DNA from: UBA1227 sp963629305
Lineage (GTDB): Bacteria; Bacillota; Clostridia; Oscillospirales; Acutalibacteraceae
Assembly: GCA_963629305.1 (NCBI GenBank)
Contig: CAVGIJ010000024.1
Coordinates: 1-18,409 of the forward strand
Length of the DNA stretch: 18,409 bases
Reading direction: 5' to 3'
Under the pieces are notes generated by a model that worked only from the letters and a program-made list of their open reading frames with translations, was not told where the DNA came from and made no database searches. Numbering within the stretch: the first letter of the stretch is position 1; every line of letters starts with the position of its first letter. The position numbers and the translations under genes were made by a program. This document shows, in pieces, positions 1-5,904 of this stretch.

Positions 1-20
1 GCTACAAGCGAGTAATACGA

Positions 21-275
21 CTATGTTTCTGACCGCAGAGTGTGAAGAATGGATGCATCGGTGTCCTTGCATGTGTATGCTCCTGTGTTTCCGTTTTTTG
101 TATGCCTTCCATAAGGTTGACGGGTTGACCCTTGCTTTTGAATTTTTTTCTGCGTTGTTCCGCCGAAAGCGTCGGTCTTGCCGCAACCGAAAAGTCCGAA
201 TTTCATTGAAAGAGCGATGGACATACAGAGCGAAGTGCTTGTAATTCTTTTGAGAGTTTTTGATGAAAAATTCAT
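21..275 (-). pseudogene. Lipoprotein-like small ORF, probably a decayed 5' gene fragment
   Basis: An 84-codon frame starts with ATG at 275 behind a good ribosome binding site (AAGGAG, about 6 nt away). The N-terminus resembles a lipoprotein signal: basic start (KTLKR), hydrophobic stretch, then LFGCGKTDAFGG, where LFGC approximates a lipobox. The frame then turns into low-complexity basic sequence. A run of seven T (143-149; seven A on the coding strand) lies where the reading degrades, and the frame one step over reads KGQPVNLMEGIQKTE, which I associate loosely with the region after the signal in bacterial serpins. Inference: the 5' end of a secreted lipoprotein gene broken by A-run slippage and further decay. 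It could instead be a real 84-residue lipoprotein. No downstream domain is recognisable before the window edge. Confidence 0.35.
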
Positions 276-375
276 TGCAGTTCTCCTTCCTTTTTTAAAT
301 ATCGGTATAAAAACAGACGTAAAGGAAACTTTGTTATCACAAAATTAAAGAATATTTTTTGGTAATAGTGTCAAA

Positions 376-404
376 TTGAATATCCTAGATTTGTATGATA
401 GAAT
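376..404 (+). promoter_or_regulatory. Sigma-A promoter of the cell-wall-binding protein
   Basis: TTGAAT (376-381) and TAGAAT (399-404) are 17 bp apart, and a TGa extension directly precedes the -10. Transcription would start near 411, leaving a leader of about 47 nt that carries AAAGGAGG at 444-451. A TTGACA at 410-415 was rejected as the -35 because its start point would fall on the ribosome binding site. Confidence 0.55.
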
Positions 405-457
405 TATTTTTGACAATGCACACAAGCATGTTGATTAATTACTAAAGGAGGCAAGTT

Positions 458-2302
458 ATGAAGAGTAAATTGTTAAAAATCGTGGGATTGGTATTTGCAC
501 TTTCCGTTATTTTTACTCTCTGCATGGTGAATGCGGATGCGCTTACTACGGGATGGCAGCAGGATGAGAACGGAACGTGGTATTACTATGACCAAAACGG
601 AGAAGCAACCACAGGGTGGAAACAAATCAAAGGTGTATGGTATTGGTTCGATGATCACGGCATGATGTTTAGTGATAGCGTCTATGAAATTGACGGCAAG
701 TCATACTATTTTGATGAGAGCGGCGCTTTGCTTACAGGATGGATTAGTACAAAATACAATCCTCTTGGTGTAACATATTGGATGTACGCAAATAATAACG
801 GATCACTTGTAAAGGGTTGGGCTAAACTCAACAACAAATGGTATTATTTTAGTGAAGATTACTTTATGGTAAGAGATGTATACGAGATTGACGGAGTAAA
901 CTATCTCTTCAATTATGATGGACAACTTTCATATGGTTGGGTGCGTGAGAAGTATGTTGATTCTTGCGGTGACCTTAAGGACGGCGATTGGTACTATTCT
1001 GATTCCAAAGGCGTTGCTCAAAGCGGTTGGAATGTAATAAACGGTAAATGGTACTACTTTGATGAAGATTATTTCTATATGTACAATGGTCCAAGTAAGA
1101 TAAATGATAAAGTTTATTATCTTACTTATGATGGTGCACTTGCGTATGGTTGGAACCGTCTTATAGAAGTTTACGAAGGCAAGACTTATTACGGAGAATG
1201 GTACTATTCAGGCAATGATGGTATTGTCAGAACGGGATGGCAGAAAATTAATAATAAATGGTATTATTTTGATAATTCTGACGGAGAAATGGTCGTAGGA
1301 CCGAAAGAGATAGACGATAAACTTTATGTTTTTGACTCAAATGGTGCACTTGGATATGGTTGGACCTATGTTATTGCCCGAGACTATGAAAATGATGTCG
1401 CTGCCGAGGGCTGGTTCTATACCGACAATAATGGCGTTGCAAAAACAGGCTGGCAGCAGATAAACGGCAAGTGGTATTATTTTGAGAACTCATATGGTCA
1501 AATGTGCACTGGTACTACGCAAATAAAAGAATCAGATGATACCTACAAGTGGTATTATCTTGACGGAACAGGTGCATGGGTAAAGAATCCGTCAGGTTGG
1601 GTTCATTGCACAACCTATCTTAAGGGAAAAGGTATTACAGCTGATTATGGTTGGTACTTCTTCAAGGACGGCGAGTTCCTTACAGAATGGCAACAAATAA
1701 ACGGTAAGTGGTATTATTTCGATAATGACGGTTATATGTATGTCGGAGCATATTCTATTTATGATGACGATACACAGACTTACAAAATGTATTTCTTTGA
1801 TAAGAACGGAGCAATGGTTAAGACCTCCGGTTGGTTCCAAGATTTTTATATTGACGAAGTAAATAAGGTTTCATACAGCCAGGACTGGTATTACCTTGAC
1901 AAAGGAGAAGTAATAACAGGCTGGAAGAAGATAAACAGTAAGTGGTACTTCTTTGACCCTGATAGCTGGGGTGCGATGGCTACAGGTATTGTAACTGATA
2001 ATGATACCGGAGAGACTTATTACTTCAATACAGACGGATCCATGATAACAAAAGCCGGTTGGGTTCAAGATTTTTATTATGATTATGAAGAATACAAATT
2101 TGTCTATGATACCGACGAATGGTATTATACAAACTCAGACGGTACAATAAGGACAGGTTGGCTTACGATAGGTTCACAGCAATATTATCTTGATCCCGGC
2201 AATAATGGAAGAATGGTTACCGGAAGAAGGACGATAGACGGTTATTATTGCTATTTCAACTCAAACGGAGTACTTGTTGGCAAGGAAAAACAAAGTTCAT
2301 AA
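458..2302 (+). CDS. Secreted cell-wall/glucan-binding repeat protein (choline-binding-like)
   Basis: The 614-residue product has a signal peptide (MKSKLLKIVG followed by a hydrophobic core, likely cleaved after VNADA near residue 28). Almost all of the rest is aromatic cell-wall-binding repeats of the choline-binding/glucan-binding type. The unit TGWxxINGKWYYFD...G.M recurs about eight times with a period near 70 residues (for example KLNNKWYYF, VINGKWYYF, KINNKWYYF, QINGKWYYF twice, KINSKWYFF). Between these lie variant modules of the form GALxxGW. No catalytic domain, LPxTG sorting signal or transmembrane anchor is visible. It therefore probably attaches non-covalently to wall polymers or extracellular glycans as a surface or adhesion protein. 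ATG at 458 follows GGAGG at 447-451. It is a single-gene unit with its own promoter and terminator. Ligand specificity (choline, glucan or other) cannot be read from sequence. Confidence 0.88.
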   Translation: MKSKLLKIVGLVFALSVIFTLCMVNADALTTGWQQDENGTWYYYDQNGEATTGWKQIKGVWYWFDDHGMMFSDSVYEIDGKSYYFDESGALLTGWISTKYNPLGVTYWMYANNNGSLVKGWAKLNNKWYYFSEDYFMVRDVYEIDGVNYLFNYDGQLSYGWVREKYVDSCGDLKDGDWYYSDSKGVAQSGWNVINGKWYYFDEDYFYMYNGPSKINDKVYYLTYDGALAYGWNRLIEVYEGKTYYGEWYYSGNDGIVRTGWQKINNKWYYFDNSDGEMVVGPKEIDDKLYVFDSNGALGYGWTYVIARDYENDVAAEGWFYTDNNGVAKTGWQQINGKWYYFENSYGQMCTGTTQIKESDDTYKWYYLDGTGAWVKNPSGWVHCTTYLKGKGITADYGWYFFKDGEFLTEWQQINGKWYYFDNDGYMYVGAYSIYDDDTQTYKMYFFDKNGAMVKTSGWFQDFYIDEVNKVSYSQDWYYLDKGEVITGWKKINSKWYFFDPDSWGAMATGIVTDNDTGETYYFNTDGSMITKAGWVQDFYYDYEEYKFVYDTDEWYYTNSDGTIRTGWLTIGSQQYYLDPGNNGRMVTGRRTIDGYYCYFNSNGVLVGKEKQSS

Positions 2303-2338
2303 TTCTGTTTGATTTTAAAGCTAAATAAAGCAAAAACG

Positions 2339-2370
2339 AAGCGGAGCAACAAAAAGTTGCTCCGCTTTTA
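2339..2370. terminator. Rho-independent terminator after the cell-wall-binding gene
   Basis: A 12-bp perfect stem AAGCGGAGCAAC / GTTGCTCCGCTT with an AAAAA loop is followed by TTTTATAT on the plus strand. On the minus strand the hairpin is followed by CGTTTTTGC, so it could also end leftward transcripts. Confidence 0.85.
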
Positions 2371-2518
2371 TATGACTACGAACCTGCCACAACGCAGTGA
2401 CATCCTGTGTGCTCTACTTTGCAGTTTGCCGGATTGGTGTTATTGCCTCTGAAATTGTAAAGAGAAGAAATGCAAGAAAAGACTTTAACAAGTGAAAAAT
2501 TAGGGTCTAAATGAAATA
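2371..2518. other. Intergenic island between two terminators, no supportable gene
   Basis: This stretch sits between two rho-independent terminators. On the plus strand a 14-codon frame (2470-2514, starting MQEKTLTSEK) ends 4 nt before the second hairpin but lacks a good ribosome binding site. On the minus strand an open frame ends at 2376 with NCKVEHTGCHCVVAGS, just before the first hairpin, and has no plausible start of its own. Both look like remnants of deleted genes, and I cannot assign a family. Confidence 0.3.
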
Positions 2519-2546
2519 GCCATCCGCCAAAACGGGTGGCTTTTTT
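2519..2546 (+). terminator. Rho-independent terminator upstream of the lipase gene
   Basis: GCCATCCG / CGGGTGGC form an 8-bp stem with one G-U pair and a CCAAAA loop, followed by six T. No intact gene precedes it after the terminator at 2339-2370, so it probably belonged to a lost gene or ends a small transcript. Confidence 0.8.
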
Positions 2547-2548
2547 GA

Positions 2549-2578
2549 TTGCTATATTGTTCATAAATATGATACAAT
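2549..2578 (+). promoter_or_regulatory. Promoter of the lipase gene
   Basis: TTGCTA (2549-2554) is 18 bp upstream of TACAAT (2573-2578), with TGa immediately before the -10 (extended -10). It begins only 2 nt after the T-run of the preceding terminator. The leader is about 33 nt, with GTGGGG as a modest ribosome binding site. Confidence 0.55.
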
Positions 2579-2617
2579 TAAGTCAATAAGAAATAAATTA
2601 AAAAGTGGGGCGATGTA

Positions 2618-3814
2618 ATGTCAAGTAAAAATTATCCATATATTTTTATTCACGGCATGCTCGGATTCGGTCAGGATGAGCTTGTTAATAACTACATGCC
2701 GTATTTTGGCATGTTTTCCGGATCGATTGTCGGAATGCTGAGGGCTGAAGGCCGGGAAGCATATGCCCCGACAATCTCGAGTCTCGGTTCCGCATGGGAC
2801 AGAGCATGTGAGATATATGCACAAATTGTCGGTGGAACCGTAGACTACGGAAAAGTACATTCTGCGAAATACGGCCATGCACGCTTCGGGCGCACATATG
2901 ATAAAGCTCTTGTGCCCGATTGGGGTAAGCTAGATGCAGAAGGAAGACGCAATAAGCTGCACATACTCGGACACAGCTTCGGCGGCGCAACGGTGAGGAT
3001 GTTTTCGCAGCTTATGGCATTTGGCGCGCCCGAGGAGGTTGCCGGTACAGATAAAAATGATATTTCGCCACTGTTCACGGGTGGAAAGGGAGATTGGATA
3101 AAATCTGTCACAACGATTGCGGGACCGCACAACGGCACTACGGTAATAACGGCAATAGGTCCGTTGCTACCGATACTCAAATGCATAACATTTTTCGGAT
3201 TTGCGGGTATTATGGATAATACGCCGGCAAACAGAATATACGATATGTGCCTTGATCAATGGGGCATAACAAGCAATCCGAGTGACGGATACAACCCTAT
3301 GAATATGTTTAAAATAGGCCATATTTTGAAAGCAATGAACTCAAAGGATAACCTTTATTATGATCTTTCACTTGCGGGGGCAAGAGAACTTAACAAGATG
3401 TTTGAAATAAATAAAGATGCTTATCATTTTTCTATTTCAACCAGCAACTCAATGCTGACGCAAAACGGAAATCATAGAATGAAGGCGTCATCATTTGTGC
3501 CGTTTTGGATAACCGGAAATCTTGTGGGAAATGCAAGATATGATAAGTCTGTAGGTGAAGAACTTGATCCCACATGGCTTGAGTCGGACGGTGCATCGAA
3601 TACCAATTCTGCGCTTCATCCGGATGATGAGCCGTTTACCTATTGGGCGGATAATCACGGCGAAGTTTATAAAGGAATTTGGAATGTAATGCCTGTTTAC
3701 CAGGGCGATCACATGGATGTTGTGGGTGGGTCTCTTCGCGCTGCAATCACTCCGTATTATGTTACGAATTATTATAAAAATCACATAAAAATTCTTGAAA
3801 ACTTAGACGAGTGA
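2618..3814 (+). CDS. Family I.5 (Geobacillus-type) zinc-containing lipase, no signal peptide
   Basis: This 398-residue serine hydrolase is predicted to cleave acylglycerol esters. It matches the thermoalkalophilic lipase family of Geobacillus (L1/T6/P1 type) along its whole length. Shared blocks are the oxyanion segment FIHGMLGFG (residues 10-18), AWDRACEIYAQIVGGTVDYG (59-78), GHARFGRTY (86-94), LDQWG (212-216) and WLESDG. From family knowledge the triad is Ser120 in GHSFGG, Asp324 in LESDG and His365 in GDHMD. The zinc ligands correspond to Asp61, His81, His87 and Asp213, all present. Upstream in frame a stop occurs within about 25 nt of ATG 2618, so no secretion signal is encoded, whereas family members I know are exported. 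The substrate may therefore be intracellular, or release may be non-classical. It is a single-gene unit with its own promoter and terminator. Confidence 0.9.
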   Translation: MSSKNYPYIFIHGMLGFGQDELVNNYMPYFGMFSGSIVGMLRAEGREAYAPTISSLGSAWDRACEIYAQIVGGTVDYGKVHSAKYGHARFGRTYDKALVPDWGKLDAEGRRNKLHILGHSFGGATVRMFSQLMAFGAPEEVAGTDKNDISPLFTGGKGDWIKSVTTIAGPHNGTTVITAIGPLLPILKCITFFGFAGIMDNTPANRIYDMCLDQWGITSNPSDGYNPMNMFKIGHILKAMNSKDNLYYDLSLAGARELNKMFEINKDAYHFSISTSNSMLTQNGNHRMKASSFVPFWITGNLVGNARYDKSVGEELDPTWLESDGASNTNSALHPDDEPFTYWADNHGEVYKGIWNVMPVYQGDHMDVVGGSLRAAITPYYVTNYYKNHIKILENLDE

Positions 3815-3850
3815 AATTACAATTATTAAAAAAGACTATAGTTTTTTTGA

Positions 3851-3898
3851 AAACCACTCTCTAAAAGCCGAGGCTTTTGGAGAGTGGTTTATTTTATT
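3851..3898 (+). terminator. Strong terminator after the lipase gene
   Basis: An 18-bp stem, AAACCACTCTCTAAAAGC against GCTTTTGGAGAGTGGTTT with one T-G pair, has a CGAG loop. It is followed by ATTTTATT. A separate AT-rich inverted repeat (AAAAA around CTATAG) lies just upstream at 3828-3848. Confidence 0.85.
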
Positions 3899-3963
3899 AC
3901 TGAGTATTCATCGCCTTTTGTCAGAGCGCCTGAAATTATGAGAGTGCACTCAAGCAACGGCGT
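3889..3963 (-). pseudogene. Possible 3' remnant of an unidentified minus-strand gene
   Basis: On the minus strand an open frame without a start reads LLECTLIISGALTKGDEYSV and ends at 3889, inside the right arm of the lipase terminator. The frame one step over just upstream reads AVALVNAVA and then stops. The composition looks protein-like and suggests a frameshifted C-terminal tail. I do not recognise the family, and chance is not excluded. Confidence 0.18.
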
Positions 3964-3995
3964 TTACGAGTGCCACAGCTTGCTGTTATGTAATA

Positions 3996-4334
3996 TTAAT
4001 TTTTGTTTCCGCATTCATCCAAAAAAATGTCAACGATATTTTCGGTGGCGGTTCTTTGTTTCATAGGAAGCCCTGCGATTTTATTGACAAGGTTTATATT
4101 GTCAATCTCCGAGGGAATTCCTTTAAGGAGATAATCTGTACTTACTCCGAGTGCGTCGCTTATCTTCCAGAGATTGATAGGCCGCATTCCTTTTGCCCCT
4201 CGTTCGGCTGTGGAGAGCATCTGGACTGTTATGCCTGCTTTTTCGGCAAGTGCCTCTTGGGAAAGTCCGAGCTGCTTTCTTTTTTCAACAATACGTTTTC
4301 CCATATCGCTGAGTGTTTTATCGTATTCTATCAT
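3996..4334 (-). CDS. XRE-family helix-turn-helix transcriptional regulator
   Basis: A 112-residue DNA-binding protein. Residues about 8-72 form a Cro/C1-type HTH domain: MGKRIVEKRKQLGLSQEALA, then AGITVQMLSTAERG as the recognition region, then NLWKISDALGVSTDYLLKG. The short C-terminal tail (residues 73-112) is helical and charged, without a recognisable sensor domain. ATG at 4334 is preferred because AGAGG lies 8 nt upstream; a GTG at 4343 in the same frame is part of that ribosome binding site. It is transcribed away from the second XRE gene at 4706. Target genes are unknown; autoregulation from the shared spacer is the default inference. Confidence 0.85.
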   Translation of the reverse strand: MIEYDKTLSDMGKRIVEKRKQLGLSQEALAEKAGITVQMLSTAERGAKGMRPINLWKISDALGVSTDYLLKGIPSEIDNINLVNKIAGLPMKQRTATENIVDIFLDECGNKN

Positions 4335-4705
4335 ACATGGCACCTCTCTTTTAGTTCCCCTTTATCTCCCCTATCATAGATATTTTATATATTATTGTGG
4401 AATTCGTGAATATACTAACAAATAGTTTACTCAAAAATAACGTATATTTTTAAAAATATATTTCCTGTTTTTACTATGTGTTTAATAATAGAGAATTCAT
4501 ACCCTAAAAACCCAGGGAATAAAAGGCGCAATGCAATGTTTTTGCAAAAATCATAAAATATTCTTATATTTATCCGTTCAAAATGTAATTTTATGAACTT
4601 TTTGTTTGAAAAAGTGTCGAAATGCATACTTAAAGTATGGTAAAGTACTTATAGAATGTTATAAATTGAACGGTTATACCGTAAAATCATAAACGGTGAT
4701 GGAAA
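4335..4705. other. AT-rich divergent regulatory spacer between two XRE genes
   Basis: About 370 bp with no credible gene. It holds a 12-bp palindrome TTTTTGCAAAAA (4539-4550) and, near the rightward gene, a cluster of dyads described separately. A minus-strand promoter is possible for the leftward gene (TCCACA, 17 bp, TATGAT ending near 4370), but the region is so AT-rich that promoter calls are weak. The minus-strand leader also repeats AGGGGA twice. Confidence 0.5.
4625..4682. promoter_or_regulatory. Palindrome cluster, candidate XRE operators
   Basis: A 15-bp perfect palindrome CATACTT-A-AAGTATG (4625-4639) is followed by AAGTACTT (4643-4650, self-complementary) and by ACGGT-TAT-ACCGT (4670-4682, perfect). 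The last ends 23 bp before the ATG at 4706. This spacing and symmetry are typical of autoregulatory operators of C1/Cro-type repressors. Which regulator binds is inference. Confidence 0.45.
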
Positions 4706-5059
4706 ATGATAGATTACGCAGCGATAGGCAAAAACATAAGGAAATGCAGACGTGACCGTGAGTTTACACAGGAAGAAGTTGCTGAAAGGCTAGGCGTTAC
4801 TCCCGACTATGTAAGCAAGGTTGAAAATGCACAGAAGCATCCGTCCTTAAAGCTTCTTGACAGACTTGCAATCTTGTACGACATGGAAATGTCCGAGTTT
4901 ATAACGGGAGTAAATCCCGAACACGACAACTACGGAATGCCGGAATTGTTCAACATAATCAAGGACTTTGAGCCTGAAACAAAGGTGCTTCTTTTGAAAA
5001 CGGCACAGTCCTTTGTTGAAGTTGATGATGCCTTGAAAAAATCAAAAAAAATAGTGTGA
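4706..5059 (+). CDS. XRE-family helix-turn-helix transcriptional regulator
   Basis: A 117-residue protein with an N-terminal Cro/C1-type HTH: IGKNIRKCRRDREFTQEEVA (residues 7-26), then LGVTPDYVSKVENAQKHPSL as the recognition helix region, then LLDRLAILYDMEMSEFITG (to about residue 71). The remaining 46 residues are acidic and then lysine-rich, with no known domain. ATG at 4706 follows GGTGATGG, a modest ribosome binding site. It is divergent from the XRE gene at 3996-4334 and only about 30% similar by eye, so the pair is not a recent duplication. No linked target gene is obvious. Confidence 0.85.
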   Translation: MIDYAAIGKNIRKCRRDREFTQEEVAERLGVTPDYVSKVENAQKHPSLKLLDRLAILYDMEMSEFITGVNPEHDNYGMPELFNIIKDFEPETKVLLLKTAQSFVEVDDALKKSKKIV

Positions 5060-5072
5060 TTTAAACACAGCA

Positions 5073-5105
5073 AAACCCCGGAGGGCATGGTGCCCGCCGG
5101 GGTTT
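5073..5105. terminator. Bidirectional terminator between the XRE and hsp20 genes
   Basis: AAACCCCGG-A-GGGCA / TGCCC-G-CCGGGGTTT form a 14-bp stem with one A-G mismatch and a TGG loop. It lies between convergent genes. T-rich stretches follow on both strands (TTTCGTCGTTT on plus, TTTTGCTGTGTTT on minus), so it probably serves both. Confidence 0.75.
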
Positions 5106-5151
5106 CGTCGTTTAGGAAGGGATGAAATAGAAAACATGAAATGATTATGGA

Positions 5152-5586
5152 TTACTCAATTTCCAAATGTTTTGTTTTCGGTGCTTCAATTTTTTGTTTT
5201 GGCAAGTCAATTGTGAGAACACCGTTATCATATTTCGCTTTAATGCCTTCGGCATCTATACCATTCAAGGAGAATGAACGTGAGTACGAACCGTAAGAAC
5301 GTTCGCAACGGATGAACTTACCTTTTTTATCTTTGTCCTCGTGTTCTGAATGACGCTCTGCCGAAAGGGTGAGAGTGTTGTCATCAATATCAATCTTGAT
5401 GTCATCCTTCGCGAAGCCCGGAAGATCTGCGGTCAATTTATATGAGTCACCTTCGTCGGTGATGTCGGTGCCGAAACCGGCCATTTCTTTTGTGCCGCCA
5501 AATACAGGTGTGTTCCAGAAGCTTCCCATGAAGTTATCCATCTCACGGAACGGATCATAAACTGATAAATAATTTCTACCTAACAT
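5152..5586 (-). CDS. hsp20: Small heat shock protein, Hsp20/alpha-crystallin family
   Basis: A 144-residue ATP-independent holdase chaperone that binds unfolding proteins in the cytoplasm. The N-terminus LSVYDPFREMDNFM is typical. The alpha-crystallin domain spans about residues 38-132: TDITDEGDSYKLTADLPGF, DIKIDIDDNTLTLSAER, then the hallmark GVLTIDLPK. The C-terminus ends KHLEIE, a weak I-x-I-like tail. The start at 5586 is chosen because GGAGG precedes it. The frame is open further upstream to 5670, but that would run up to the proximal -10 element. The gene is monocistronic. A perfect CIRCE operator upstream indicates repression by HrcA and heat induction. Confidence 0.93.
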   Translation of the reverse strand: MLGRNYLSVYDPFREMDNFMGSFWNTPVFGGTKEMAGFGTDITDEGDSYKLTADLPGFAKDDIKIDIDDNTLTLSAERHSEHEDKDKKGKFIRCERSYGSYSRSFSLNGIDAEGIKAKYDNGVLTIDLPKQKIEAPKTKHLEIE

Positions 5587-5675
5587 ACAAAAGCCTCCAA
5601 AATTTAAAATCGTAATAATCGTCATCCGGAATCCCGGTTTCTTATCTCCGGTTCTCTTTCCTTCTGACAACTATC

Positions 5676-5706
5676 ATTATACTCACTTTTTCTCCAAATG
5701 TGTGAA
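5676..5706 (-). promoter_or_regulatory. Proximal promoter candidate of hsp20
   Basis: On the minus strand TTCACA (5701-5706) and TATAAT (5676-5681) are 19 bp apart, giving a leader of about 83 nt. A distal alternative is TTGAGC (5804-5809) with TATATT (5782-5787), 16 bp apart. The distal promoter would put the CIRCE element at about +28 to +54, the more usual arrangement. Confidence 0.45.
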
Positions 5707-5720
5707 CAAATTGTAAACAT

Positions 5721-5747
5721 TTAGCACTCACTTCAAAAGAGTGCTAA
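5721..5747. promoter_or_regulatory. Perfect CIRCE operator (HrcA binding site)
   Basis: TTAGCACTC, nine bases, then GAGTGCTAA: an exact match to the canonical CIRCE inverted repeat TTAGCACTC-N9-GAGTGCTAA bound by the heat-shock repressor HrcA. It lies 135 bp upstream of the hsp20 start on the minus strand, and 158 bp upstream of the divergent murL-like gene. Confidence 0.93.
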
Positions 5748-5838
5748 AGCGGAGCGGGCAATCTCGTAAAATGAAATAAAAAATATAAACAAACACGGAA
5801 CACGCTCAATTGACAAATGCTTGTATAGTGACAAATTC

Positions 5839-5866
5839 CTGTGGTAGATAGAGTATATCTGTGGTA
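5839..5866 (+). repeat. Direct repeat in the murL promoter region
   Basis: CTGTGGTA occurs at 5839-5846 and again at 5859-5866, exactly 20 bp apart (about two helical turns). The second copy overlaps an extended -10 (TGgTATACT, -10 hexamer 5865-5870). No good -35 stands 17 bp upstream, so an activator-dependent promoter is conceivable. Confidence 0.3.
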
Positions 5867-5904
5867 TACTTCTTTTGTTATTATTTTTATGCGGAGGCAA
5901 ATTT

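Noticed and set aside
13..22. TAATACGACT resembles the first half of a T7 phage promoter.
   Set aside because: Only ten bases match and the following essential CACTATAG is absent; a chance match.
23..244. Plus-strand 73-codon frame near the left end.
   Set aside because: No ribosome binding site, Cys/Arg-rich composition, and antisense to a better minus-strand frame with a strong ribosome binding site.
410..439. TTGACA with ATTAAT as the promoter of the cell-wall-binding gene.
   Set aside because: Its transcription start would fall on the ribosome binding site; the upstream TTGAAT/TAGAAT pair fits better.
5587..5670. N-terminal extension of hsp20 to a start at 5670.
   Set aside because: Starts 6 nt from the proximal -10 box and lacks a ribosome binding site, while ATG 5586 has GGAGG and the family N-terminus.
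5861..5869. GTGGTATAC before murL matches the third integrase-proximal repeat.
   Set aside because: Single 9-mer containing a -10 element, no tandem copy and no element nearby; coincidence.
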